Positions 33,501-45,900 of a DNA stretch of 64,000 bases are shown here, one piece after another. The stretch covers positions 62,001 to 126,000 of the forward strand of contig JAUJYZ010000090.1 in the NCBI GenBank assembly GCA_033675265.1, given 5' to 3'. The DNA comes from Actinostola sp. cb2023. Taxonomy: Eukaryota > Cnidaria > Anthozoa > Actiniaria > Actinostolidae. A program made the position numbers and the translations under genes. A model generated the notes under the pieces. The model did no database searches and was not told the origin of the DNA. It worked only from the letters and a program-made list of their open reading frames with translations. Each line of letters begins with the position of its first letter. Within the stretch, counting starts at the first letter, position 1.

Positions 33501-35988
33501 AGTTGTATTAGTAAAACAGCAATGATCTTTGATTGCAGTGTTACAGTACTTTAACTTTTATTTTAAACTTTTTTTATTTCAATATTTTGTAAATATTCTT
33601 ATATAGTTTATTTAAACACGGTAAAATCATCAGTAACATAAAAATATGAAATACTGAAAAGCCCTTCAGGGGTGTCTAACAAAAAAGTATGTACATGTGT
33701 GTATGTACATTTATTCATGAGAAATGGGAATATTGTAATAGTAATTATTGTCAAAGACACAATTCTAGTTTTAAACACTTAGTTTTTTCAGGAGGGCCAC
33801 AAGTTTATGAGTACTTTTTTGCAACTGTCACATGTCTACCCTCAAGAAATAAAGCTCTCTCTCTCTCTCTGTAAAACTAATTTGAGGTTGTCTCTCCTCA
33901 CGTACAATCCTGTACATGTATTTTAGAGAAATTCAATGATTTTTGCCATTGGCATGTCTAAAACAACACTCAATCAAGTCTATTTAATGAAGGTAACACA
34001 TCCACCTACCTTCTTGATCTCCTCGTCTTCACGTTTTTCATAGTGTGAAAAGTCATCAAAGATTGAGGTCTGATGCTTATAGGATTGAACAATTTTCACA
34101 ACCTGACGAGCCTTGTCTGGGGGAATTTCCTGGGTGTCCCGTGAGTTTGTCACAGGCTTATTGTCATTATTCTCCAAACGAATATGACGCAATGCATTAT
34201 TTGGCACATCCTTCACGAAGTACCATTTCACTTCAAATTTTCCCTTCCATTTGTCTTGCGACCAAATACCGGTTTCAATGTCAAGGTCAACTTCTGACAT
34301 CATTTGAGCAATACCACAAAAATGTCCACTGCCGTTGACACTAAATATGAGGTAGACAGGACCGCTTTTAGATTGCTCCTTAAAGGCCTCATTAAGACGA
34401 CGGTTTCCATGCTCTGTGCTGGTCCACACACTATACTTTATGGAACGATGAATGTCATCCTCACTGTAGCTCTTTATGATGAAGAAGCGTGCATTACCAT
34501 GCATCAACAAAGGGTTGTCCTTGTGATTGTAATTCCACTTTGCTTTCAGTCTTTCCAAGACAGGCAAAGGTTCGCCAGAGCTCGCAGGACTCGAATTCTG
34601 TCCAATATTTCCAGCATTGCCAGTACGTGGTCGTTGTCCGCGTCCAACCATAGGTTTGTTAGCATTTGACTTAACAACATTTCCCCAAGAAGGGGGGTCT
34701 CCTTTTGCAACCCCCATAGCAGATGGTTGCACTTGTCCAAGTTGTTTCACTGGTTTGGGAGCTGGTGGTTTGGGTTTTGCTGGTTGACTAGCAATTGCAG
34801 CCCATGATTTGGGTTTATTATCTGAGCCAGAGTGTCCATTCCCACCGAGGGAACCCTGAGTTTCTACAGGTCCATTGTCATGGTCTACACTAACACTCAA
34901 ATTGGACAATGCTTTCTCCATGCTTACAGCAGTCCCGTACTCTTTAGCATTTAGCGCGACACCAATAGGGTTCAAAGGCTCAGCGACAGGAGGAGGAGGG
35001 GGTTGATAAAAGTTCTGAAGCAACTGAGCTCCTGCTGCAGGCTGAGTCTGCTCTCCCCACGGAATATCAGTTGAACTCCCAGGGAAGTACAATGCAGGGG
35101 CTGCTTGAGTAAGAAACACATTGGTTGAACTGTTATGATTCATATTGCCCATAAACGCGTTGGACACAGCAACTCCGTTACTGTGACTAAACATCTGATC
35201 CGGCAGCAACTGTTCACCATTGCTAACACTGTATCCCGAAGATGGGAAAAGAGTGTTCGGGTTGAGAGTAGGGGACGACCATGTGCCGTCACCAATGCCC
35301 GTATTCAAATATGGAAACGGCATTGCTGGAAGTCCAGTGCTTGAAGAAGTCGACGTATAATACGGCGGCAAATACGCTTCTCCTGCGAGTGAACTTGGCA
35401 AATGATTGTCTCTCTGGCGTGAATTCAGACTGTTCTCATCCAACTTTAGCGTCCAGCGATGACATCAATCAACGAAGCACATGTGCGAAGGAAACAAACA
35501 TTGCAATTATTAGAACAATTTAACACGTTTAATACACTCGAGTACGTTCTACCAATGCGAAGTAATCCCTTCTGAGATTTCTACCTACCTGTTTTGAAGA
35601 GTTGATGTATTTGCTTAGATCCCCGGCTTGTATTTCGCCGTTCTTTGCGATGTAGCCTAGACAGGAAATAATACAACAACGAGCCAATGTTACTGAAATA
35701 TTGGACGAACTTCGTGGTTCGTATCGAATGTCGACACTCTAATTATTAATAAAGCGAAGGGGGAAAAACAACACAAGAACGCTTCGAAATCGAGGTTTAC
35801 CTTTACTGTTGTGATCTTTAGGCCTCTGCGTATTCACGGTTCGTGGAGGAGCAAATAACGAAAGTTAAGACAAGAAGGAACCAGTATTTAGTATCAGATC
35901 AACACACACAACTAAGCTTCGGCCGAGAAACTAGCGAAAAACTCCCCAAATACCTCGCAAAGTTTACCTGTTCGATCGTTGTTGACAT
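30497..35988 (-). CDS. YTHDF: YTH-domain m6A-reader of the YTHDF family
   Basis: Cytoplasmic reader that binds N6-methyladenosine in mRNA and controls decay and translation. Exons in gene order: 35968-35988 (MSTTIEQ), 35801-35825, 35589-35656, 34010-35443, and probably 30497-30532. All are in phase, giving about 527 residues, close to vertebrate paralogs (about 560-580). The N-terminal two-thirds is low-complexity, rich in Pro/Gln/Asn/Ser, as in phase-separating YTHDF proteins, with the conserved [14 protein letters not shown] block. The YTH domain covers about residues 355-495: [63 protein letters not shown] and [12 protein letters not shown]. The three aromatic-cage tryptophans are present (about W378, W432, W437). 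The main exon begins with TTG (Leu) at 35443, so it is not a start. The true ATG is 35986-35988, supported by MSTTIEQ-RPK matching vertebrate N-termini. The gene is divergent to VPS11. Confidence 0.95.
30834..31426. mobile_element. Fold-back element with ~115-bp arms in YTHDF intron
   Basis: Left AATAACTACACATTTCCTGT / GTTATGTGTAGTTGTCTCTG / ATTGGGTACTGCTTCTCTG; right CAGAGAAGCAGTACAACCAAT / CAACTACACATAACAGAG. The centre shows no gene; the 144-residue minus frame crosses the arm. Confidence 0.85.
31440..31510 (-). repeat. Inverted monomer of the adjacent tandem array
   Basis: GTGAAACAGAAACTATTAGT followed by TAGTGTGTAATCATC and AAAACAAAACAGCACAATGG is the reverse complement of the array unit that begins about 100 bp to the right. 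The array therefore starts with a head-to-head pair. Confidence 0.8.
31575..33480. repeat. 1.9-kb tandem array of ~112-bp units with higher-order structure
   Basis: About 16 units built on ACTCTACTTCCATTGTG, TTTGACTATTACA, CACCAACTAATAG, TTTCTGTTTCACAGGCATAT and AACTCTAGCATAATACACAT. Two unit types alternate from about 32056 to 33020: A with TGTTGTTTTGTTTTCATTTG, B with TTCTTTTCCTTTAATTTG. A rarer variant, CACATTCATTACATTG, recurs 447 bp apart (about 32577 and 33024), so a four-unit block has been duplicated. Edge units are more divergent. It lies inside the last YTHDF intron. The TTTCTGTTTCACAG motif mimics a splice acceptor but on the plus strand, opposite to the gene. Confidence 0.95.
33481..34009. 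other. Intronic spacer of YTHDF
   Basis: A+T-rich with a CT microsatellite at 33856-33871 and a preceding AATAAAG on the plus strand, which may be the tail of an old retroposed element. The donor GTAGGTGG of the YTHDF intron lies at its right edge (34004-34009). No other gene. Confidence 0.4.
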
Positions 35989-36965
35989 CCCAAGACCTTT
36001 TCGACGAGTTTATTGAACACCAGGGTCCTCAAAGGGGAAGTAAATCACGTTTAAAATGCTTTCCTATCCTTAGACACGAAACAAAAGAAAATGGCCGTCA
36101 AGTTGGCTTTGCTCATCGAGTGCGCGGTGCGTTCTTTGCGTGACTGGTGGCCGCCATTACGCAAGCTGTCAATCAAAACTCCATATTTGGTTACAAGATC
36201 GATGGCATGCGAGTGAGGCTGATATTTAAAAAGCACAGGTAATCCGAATCACCATGATAAAATATAAAATCTTATAAAAATAATAAAACAATAATGATAA
36301 AATAAAAATAGCTCACTCGCGACTGATGTATGAGAGATCTATTATACAGATGGACACTTCTAGTTATGTACTTCTGGCCAGTATTCTTATTATTTTTCTT
36401 TTTTCTTTCCGTCACTAAAAGTAATTCTACTCTAGCTTTCAGTTCCGCAACATTTCAGCCCCTCCCCTTCCTCTCCCCAGGCTTTCTCTCTCTCATTTTA
36501 CCACAGGAAGCCCACATGAAGTTAAGCCCAATTTCCGAATTTCCAAATAATCCTGAGAGTTGCCTGCGGAGGAGGCTATCTTTAATTCTACTCGAGATGT
36601 TTTCTGCACATTTTAGAATTGTGCTAAAAATTGCTACCAAAACTAGAGCAGTTGAGCCGGCTCCATATTTGGCTCTAAGATCGATAGCATGAGAGTGAGG
36701 CTAACTGAAAAGCACAGGTAGTCCGCGCCGATCGATTCACCATGATCATCAAATATTATTCACATTATTGTTCTTTTTGCTTTCTCTCAGATCTGGAGTT
36801 AAAAGCAAAAAGCAATTCCACTGTAGCTTTTTTCTGCATCATTTCAGAATTTTGTAAAAATTGTATCCAACGGGAGCCCTAGTTAATTTCCACAATATTG
36901 GGCTACCTGTGTCATTGCACTGAGAAGGAGCGATGTGGAAGCGATATTGATGTGGCTGAAGTGAG
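35989..36965. promoter_or_regulatory. Divergent start region between YTHDF and VPS11
   Basis: About 980 bases separate the two start codons, so the genes probably share a bidirectional promoter. It contains two direct repeat copies about 515 bp apart (about 36180-36262 and 36660-36745), both with CTCCATATTTGG, AAGATCGAT and GAGTGAGGCT, then AAAAGCACAGGTA and CACCATGAT. A GTGGCCGCCATTACG motif lies near 36148. No TATA box is obvious. The open frames here (36051-36236, 36330-36692) lack support. Confidence 0.6.
36933..36964 (+). promoter_or_regulatory. Two tiny uORFs just before the VPS11 start
   Basis: ATGTGGAAGCGATATTGA (36933-36950, MWKRY) overlaps by one base ATGTGGCTGAAGTGA (36950-36964, MWLK). 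The VPS11 ATG follows at 36966, only one base after the second stop. If they are in the 5' UTR they could dampen translation or permit reinitiation. The transcription start is not known. Confidence 0.5.
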
Positions 36966-39900
36966 ATGGCTCTGTTACAGGTACATATTGGACGTGAATA
37001 GTGTCGCTCTAGTTAGTGTGATATGTGGTAACTTGTGGTTGATTTGTCGTTGTACTTTAGTGGCGCCGATTTAACTTTTTTGACAAGGAATTTCTGAAAG
37101 ATCACGAGACGAACCAAGCTTATGAACGACTCAAGGTAAAACTCAACCATACTGACATTGTATTAAACTTATATAGCTTAAATATATGTCAGACTCTGTA
37201 TCTTCAGGAGCAAAGCTTAAATAAACGAAAGGCTGTTTCAATTGAGAAGACACATGTACATGTAGAAGTACATTGTAGAAATGTACATGTACATGTAGTC
37301 TGCGATGCATTTGTTGTTTATAGCCTTTGATATGGGGGCTATATTTCATTTATTACGCCCAGGGGGGAGGGGGGTTAGATTATATTGTGGTTAGATTGTG
37401 TTTTGTGTGTTTGTAAGTTTTGGGGGTGGGGAGGCAGGTATGTTGTATTTGAAAGGGATATGAACCCCCCCCCCCCCCCCCCCTCCTTTTTTGGGGGGGG
37501 GGGGGGGGGGGGGGGGTTTGGTATGTTATTAGTCCCAGTGAATTTCATATTATTGTAAACATGTTGTGGAACGTTTGTGTTCAATGTCCATATTATGTAT
37601 TTCTATAGGGTATTGACATTACAACATGTTCAAGTGGGAGAGGACAAATGATATTTGGAGGTACAGTAAATATATCACATTACACATACAAATTGTACAT
37701 GTACAATGGGAGAAACAAATTGGTGCATTAATTAGAGTATAACCATAACATTGCACTAGACCGCCCAGTATTATTTATTTTTGGCCTATTGATAACTCAA
37801 ACACACAGAGTGGCCAAATCGTGGATATAAATATCGATCACTGCTAGTGTACACCATGTTATTATGTTATTTTATTACATGTACATGTACATGAGTTCTA
37901 AGCACTCTGCTTCATGTATGCCTAGCTGCCTTAGAACTCCTAACACTAGAACTCAGGACTGTCTTCTTCCATTTCCTGTGTGCTTCTAAAGCTTTTGAAA
38001 GAGCATACCACCTTGTTTGTTATAAATTCTTCAGTCATTCATAAAATACTCAAAAAATTCAACTTTTGATTTGATTTTTCTATTTCTTTAGATATCAATG
38101 GCAGCATTCACTTTCTGGACCGTGATTTGCAGTTGTCGTCATTCAAAGCCTTTGAGATCAATGTGTCTCATTTATACCAACTAAAACAACATAATATTTT
38201 AGTGTCAATTGGGGTACGTTTCACAGTGTTGGACAGAACTTTACAGGGTTCTTAGGAGATTTTTAAAAAGCCATCTCAAAACTTTGAACAGGCCTACAAT
38301 GAGGACATTTTAAAATTTGTAGACTGAACTGAAGTTAACACACAATGACAGATTCTATAGAGAGGACAGATGGCTACTTTTGTTTTGACAGGCAGCAGAT
38401 TTCCCGGGGGTGGGGGGGGGGGGGGGGATTCTTCAAGGTACAAAGGGTAGGAGTGACCGTTGGAAAACCTCGAGAAAATACCATTAAAAATACCAAACTG
38501 TGACAATTCCCACCCTAAGCAATACATTGTTCCTAGTTTCATGCCCTAAAAAATATCATGCCACTGTAGTTGCCTCTGTAGCTCAGTGGGTAGAGCACCT
38601 GTCATGAAATCGGGGTGTCGTGGGTTCGAATCCCGCTCGAGGCGTCTGATTTTTTCCGAACATTTGTTCTGTGCTCATCATAGTTTCTTTATCTAGTAAA
38701 AAATATCAGCTCCTTAAAAAAATGGATTTCACTCTACCAACCCCTAAAAAAATACCGAATCTCTGATTTCAAACCCTAATTTTAAAGAATACGACGATGA
38801 CTCTTACCAGTCGAAAATAGGAATACCCCCCCCCCCCCCCCCCCCCCCCCCCCCTAGCCCCCCCCCCCTCCACTAGTTCTCACTTACTGCTACATGTACA
38901 CTGTTTCTACACACTGTCAAAATAAACCTGAAAAATGGTGCACCTGACCTGCTATTCTGAACACTGACCTGTGATCTTTTCATAACTTGTATTTTATATG
39001 TTGCCAGGAAGATGAGGTTGGAATCAATCCTTTAGTGAGAGTATGGAATCTAGACAAGGTATGTAAGGAAAGTATTCTTCAGCGCGGCTCAGATGACAAC
39101 AGGGCGATGTTGCATCCGTGCTGAAGAGCACTGCTGGACTCTCGAGTCGAGCATGCAGACAGGCAGGCAGGCTTGCAGGCAGATAGTATGTATTTAATAT
39201 ACATGTACATGTTATTTACTATTAAAAATCTCCGGATTTGCAGATGGACAAACTTGGTAACCCTATTTGCTGTCAAATGCTTAGAGCTCTTCCTGGAAAC
39301 AAACCAGTAGAAGTAAGTCAACATTACAATGTCAATAGTACACAGAGAATATTTTGAGAGAATGTAGTTTGCATGCCTAATTAATGTCACTAAATGAGAT
39401 TTAGGCAATTTTAAAATAGAGATCATTACATTTAATGCTGCCAGCAGTTCTCATGTGAGACTAATAAATATTGTGATCATGTGCATGTTGTGCAATCTCA
39501 TTCTGAGCGTGTCACAAGTTGATTCTGAAAAAATAAAATAAAAATAAAAAAATGTTGGTTCTTATATTGCTTGATTTAATTATTTAGACATCACTTTGGG
39601 TCTCGGAGGAATTTTCATCAGCTGAATTGCATCAAGATTTTCAATAAGTCAGAATACTCTCTAAGTGATAACACATGGAGGGTAGTGTTTGCCTGTCATT
39701 TGAAGCAAATAATGAGATTCAAGGAGTTTTATAACAGCTGATCGAAACCAAGTAATAGCGCATTTCACCTATTGTCTCACTGCGCTTTACAACCGATGGA
39801 GGAAATTTTTTGGGCTGCATATGAAGGCGCCTACGGCAGTCGAGTATAGCTGTTGCAATCATGAAGAGTTAGTATGTTGGTGTGTATGCCTCCAATTTGA

Positions 39901-42900
39901 AGCAGGCTGTTGAACCTGGTAACAATCCCCTTGCGGATCACTGAGTGCTCGCTTGTGTGTGCTGTTGGCCCTTTTTTCATTTTTCATATTTATACATGGA
40001 TGATATACATTTCATATAAGAATATTGAGGAAAATGTGTATTTTATAGGTGACTTGTTTGGCAGTTCTAGAAAACCTGACACAAATGACTATTGGTTTTG
40101 CTGATGGTAGTGTTGTTGTCTACCGGGGAGATGTTACACGGGACAGGTACATATATTACACACTTGGTGCTTTTAGACAGACAGAATATAGATCAAAGAG
40201 TATCAAAACACATCTGAAGCCATGACAACTCTAGATCTATATGTACATGTACATGCTTTCCACCGTTTGTTTGGAGTTAACTCAGAACAAACGCGCGCTC
40301 GAGAAGAAAACTATCAACTGAAGTCATTGTATCCCAGCCGCGATCCCAATCCCCACTCCCATGGACAAGAATCCCCTTTGAATCATACATGTACATGTAC
40401 ATTGTACATACATGTACATGTATTACTCCCCTGAACACTAAAACAGACCTACAGTGTACTATGAAGCAAACCAGCTACATGTATACATGTATATCGACCT
40501 AACTACAAATTGTAACTACCGTATTCATCGGCGTACATGTATAAGCCAAAAATTGCAATCCAAATTTGGGGGGTGCGGCTTATCTTGGAGAACATCGGGA
40601 ATTGGTACCAGAAATTTACATATAATTAACATAAAGTATAAAAGAGTACGCACATCATTCGTGTGTTTATTGCTGTTAGTTACCCCTAAAAGCATTGGCC
40701 ATTGATTAGACGTTAAACAGGCAAATTAATGGCCGTAACGCCTTTTCAGACAGTTTAACAATCATGCTAACGGTCTTACTACAAGACCTAAAGTGTTTTT
40801 CATTCAGATGAGCAGGTTGGTTCACGTGCTAGCATAACATGTAAAAATGCTAACGATTTTAGAACTGATAATGCCAAAAGTTGGTGGGAAAGATGTTTTT
40901 AATCAGTCATAGGATTGTGTTGGATCGTTACGTGATTTGTCGTAAAGAATTCCATTGAAAAAGTCTCTTTATGGTTAGTCTATTACCAAGCTAAAATTAT
41001 TGGTAAGCCTTTGAAGTATTCTCTGGTCCGAGCCAGTTTCCTTCCATTAACGCAAAGCATGTAATGTACATGTACATGTAGCTCTCTCAAGATTCCACTC
41101 AATGTGTGATTTCTATTAATTTTATTCAAAAAAAAAAAACGTTTTTTCCAAAATGTGCGTTGCCAAACTCGGGGTGCGACTTATCTGCAAGTGCGGCTTA
41201 TACGCCGGTGAATATGGTACATGTACTTACATCAATTTTTAATTATTATGTATCAATCATTTCTTGTCTGGTTTCAATTATAGACACAGTAAACAACGAT
41301 TGATCCATCAAGACAGACACCCCATCACTGGTAGGTGCTTTCTGCAGAAAAGGAACTATTTTAAAAATGTATTAGACAACTAAACATTTGTTGTCTCTGG
41401 CTTTGGTATTAGTCTTAAAACACTACAGATTCTTCGATCCTTTGGATCTTCTTTGGTGTAGTGAGCTTGTTGAAATGTGAATGCTATAATTTTAAAATTA
41501 CTAGTGAGTGCTAGTGCAAGATCAATCTGATTCTTTTTTTGTGAAGAGCTCTTCCAGAAAAGTAATTACTGGTAACAGTACACAGAATTATGTTGAAATT
41601 ATCACATCTTTAAAGTTCTGCACTTTATATAATAGAACTGTATTTTTCAGGTTTGTCATACAAACAAACAGCAAGCAGCACTATTCTGTTTGTTGTGACA
41701 TCAGAATCAGTTCTGTCATACAATGTTTCAGCCAAAGACTACAAGGTACTATCAAATAATGACTAGTTGTTTCTAATAGAAAGTGAAATGCTGCGATGTA
41801 TCGACTATTGAATTCAATGTGTGGTTCCTGATTTGGTTTGTTTGCGTGACTGATCTATTCCCGTAGCTGTCACAATGTCAGTGAACTCGATCACTGGCAG
41901 TCATCAGCTTATCAAGTCGAGACACTACAGTTTGTCTTTGCCCACCAGCATTACCTATCCCGGCTATGCAAAATAGAACGCAAGCAGTTGTCCGCTGGAT
42001 CTGGACGTGACTGAGCACACAACAGCGCTGAAAACTCATAAGAGAACATCGTCTTCCCCTTGAAATGTCACTAAATTGTTCATGACCCCGTTGAATGCTT
42101 CCAGCAATGAATAAAGTTGCATTTGACATCATGGATTTGTAGAAAACGAACACTTTCCTGGCTTGAATCAGCGAAAAATATAAAACGATACTCCAACCAG
42201 TATATTAAATTCGATTGAACGTGTTGTGAGTGCACACTGATCAAGAGTACTGTGGGCTCAAAATCATCCAAACCCATACATACCTACCGTGAAATGTTGT
42301 CGAGACTCTCATTGCATGCACATGAGTGCCCAGATCCCACACGACCACACATGACACAGGAACTCCGTCAAGATTAGTTGCGCTGCTCGCCTGACGGCTC
42401 GCAGCAATTAGTTCATTTGTCTTTAAGTTAATATTGCCCTTTACACATGTAAATTCCTTGTTAGCTCTATCGTTCTGGAATAACCAGTCGATTACAAAAA
42501 AATTCCTGTTGTCTCAATTTAATAATAGGCCCTTTCAGGACTCTGTCATGTGACCATCTCAATAAAAAAAGTTAACAGACAGTACTTAGCACAGCGAGGA
42601 TGTCAAAAATGTACTGAGTTTTATCTTCAGATCTTTAAGCTTCAGTTGGGACAATTATTTGAAATCTGGAAAGTTCATAGAGTTTCATAGGATGACTGGC
42701 ATTACATGGCTTGTCAGCCAGTCTCATTAAGTTTGTTATTATTTGGACATTTAAAAACGCTGTATTTGCTTCAATTTTAAAGATACATGACTTTGTATGA
42801 ATCTAAAATTTGCAACAATTTCTTATTTTCACGTACATGTATGTACATTGTATACTCTTTACATTTTTGGAATCCTCGCTGTATATGCTATTGTTATTTT

Positions 42901-45900
42901 TATTGAGATGGTCACATGACAGGATCCAGCAAAGGACCTGTTGAGTTCTGCTGTTAAGTATTTATTTACTAGTAACTTTTTATATGAAGATCTGCTAATT
43001 ATTGCTGAATATATTAATATGGTGATATTCCAGGAAATGCTTGATACCCAAGGTTGTGCAAAGCATTGCTCAGTGTTAAGTGATTCATCCCAGGAGCAAC
43101 AGATAATCGTTGCTAGAAATGAGGTACAGTGTTACGGCCTCTGAGGGACTATACGTAGATTGTAGAATGTTTATTGTTTAGGTTTTGATAATTGATTGTT
43201 TAAATAGGCAGCGCGTCCTAGCTTAGCGTGGTTTTTAGGTAGTAGCTAGAGCGTCAACATCGTTATAAATCGGCTCAAGTTTATCTTATCGTTATCTTAT
43301 CATCACCACAAGTCAGCAAGCGGGACTGCTATTTTACAACTACAAATAGACTATACTAGTCCTTTACTAGATCGACTAGCCAGTGGAATAAAAGTCTGTA
43401 AAGTACATCCGCCTCGTGTCACTTCGATTTAAAATTCTATTTGTGCTGTCACAAGCTTCACAACCAGAGTTATTTTATTCTCATCATGTACTAATCAACC
43501 ATCTTCAAATTAAACTGCTGGTACATACTTTCAAATTTGTCCTTGAAATTTTCCACTTACTGGTAAACTCTTAGACTCTGGACTTTAGAAATGTCCAGAC
43601 TGTACATATATGGTATATGTATCGTAATTTCTATTCCTATTTTAAATTTGGAATTACTACAGTTTTGTTTAATGATGAGTTGAGTGGTCAATTGAGTGTT
43701 CCAAGGACTGGGTGTACAGAATATATACATATTAGTGAGTGTGAGAGTTGTGTCCCCAATGAGCAGTACTGTTACAGTGAGGGCACACTAACCGGGACCA
43801 CTTGAGCAAAACTGACCAATCAGATTACAGCTGAAAATAATCACATTCCAACAAAAGTCATCTGCGCCAATCAGCATTATAGTCATAATGATGATTGGCG
43901 CAGATGACTTTTGTTGTAATGTGATTATTTTCAGCTGTAATCTGATTGGTCAGTTTTGCTCAAGGGGTCCCGGTTAGTGTGCCCTCACTGTAATATATTG
44001 ACACATTAGAAAAGTAACTTTATTATTTATTTAATCCTGAAGAAGAACAGAGCATTAGCCTGTTCTACTGTTAGTACTATATCAGCTGGCTTGTGATGGA
44101 GTCACTTTTATTATGTATTGTTTTCAGGCCCTTTATTTTTATCAAGCTGATGGTAGAGGACCTTGTTTGGCTTTTGAAGGTACCATAATATATAATATGT
44201 GTATCTTTGACGCCTGAGTAGATGTGCACGTTCAGCAATACAGGTGTCGCATGACCCTTAGACAGCAGGACTGAGTGCTTACATGTGTGCCTTGTTTTTA
44301 ACTTAGCCTAAATATTCATTTAGCCACATTTTAACTAATGAGTATATGTATGATTATTATTATCATTTTACTCTTTCAGGTGATAAAAAGATGATAACAT
44401 GGCTGAGAGGTTATCTTGTTGTTGTTAGTAGAGATTCAAAGTTACAAAGACCACCAACTGGGTATGTACAATCATGTAGATATATAAATAGTATTTAATG
44501 ACCACCTCCCTACCATGGCCACCACCCTACAGTTGCCACCTCCATACAGTGGCCACCTTCCTCACTACAGTGGCCACCTTCTTACAATGGTCACCTCCCT
44601 ACAGTTGCCACCTCCATACAGTGGCCACCACCCTACAATGGTCACCTCCCTACAATGGCCACCTCCGATCCTACAATGGCCACCTCCCTACAGTGGCCAC
44701 CTTCCTACAATGGTAACCTCCCTACAGTGGCCACCTTCCTACAATGGTAACCTCCCTACAGTGGCCACCTCCCTACAATGGTCACCTCCCTACAGTTGCC
44801 ACCTACCTACAGTGGCCACCTTCCTACAATGGTAACCTCCCTACAGTGGCCACCTTCCTACAGTTGCCACCTCCCTACAGTGGCCACCTTCCTACAATGG
44901 TAACCTCCCTACAGTGGCCACCTTCCTACAATGGTAACCTCCCTACAGTGGCCACCTTCCTACAATGGTAACCTTCCTACAGTGGCCACCTTCCTACAAT
45001 GGTAACCTCCCTACAGTGGCCACCTCCCTACAATGGTCACCTCCCTACAGTTGCCACCTCCCTACAGTGGCCACCTTCCTAAATGTACAATGGTAACCTC
45101 CCTACAGTGGCCACCTTCCTACAGTTGCCACCTCCCTACAGTGGCCACCTTCCTACAATGGTAACCTCCCTACAGTGGCCACCTTCCTACAATGGTAACC
45201 TCCCTACAGTGGCCACCTTCCTACAATGGTAACCTCCCTACAGTGGCCACCTTCCTACAATGGTAACCTCCCTACAGTGGCCACCTTCCTACAATGGTAA
45301 CCTCCATACAGTGGTCACCTCCCTACAATGACCACCTCCTTACTCCCTACAATGCCCACCTCCCTACAGTTGCCACCTCTCTATGATCTCAGAGCTCTAC
45401 CAGCAAGCCCATATAAATTATTGTTGTTCAGACCTCCCCTTGACGGATGCCTAGATCTACACGATGGCCAGAAAGTTTGTAGAGGTCAAAGTTAGACTGT
45501 ATAGTACTGGATTCTGGATGGTGATTCCTTGAATAAGCACCCTCACTCAAATAAGCTCTCCCCTCCAGCTTTCATTCCTTAGAATACATACAGAAATAAT
45601 GAGTTCAGCTTACAATAATTTCCCTATTTTAACAGATTGAGTGCTGAGACTAAAGTTGCCAATATTGTTACAGTTTATGACATCCAAAACAAATTTATTG
45701 GTAAGTATGCAGTAGTACACCATATACACCAGCTATGCAATACTCGATTTCTTGAATTTGCATAAATTTGCATAAATTTGCAAAAACTGAAAGAATAACG
45801 AGTTAAGTAAAGGTAAAATTATAATAGATTGAAAGATCATCCACAGTGTAGTAATTACCCCAAAAGTGCATTAATAAAAATGAAACTATCATAAAGTAGT

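Noticed and set aside
34045..35523. Plus-strand frames over YTHDF
   Set aside because: Antisense shadows of the YTHDF main exon.
36330..36692. 120-residue hydrophobic frame upstream of VPS11
   Set aside because: Low-complexity Phe/Leu-rich start, no homology seen, overlaps the repeated promoter block.
38569..38645. A functional tRNA gene
   Set aside because: A- and B-boxes are good but the anticodon arm is mismatched with no U33, and the sequence continues as a SINE body.
44498..44971. 72-106 residue Pro/His/Thr-rich frames
   Set aside because: Minisatellite translation in VPS11 intron 12.
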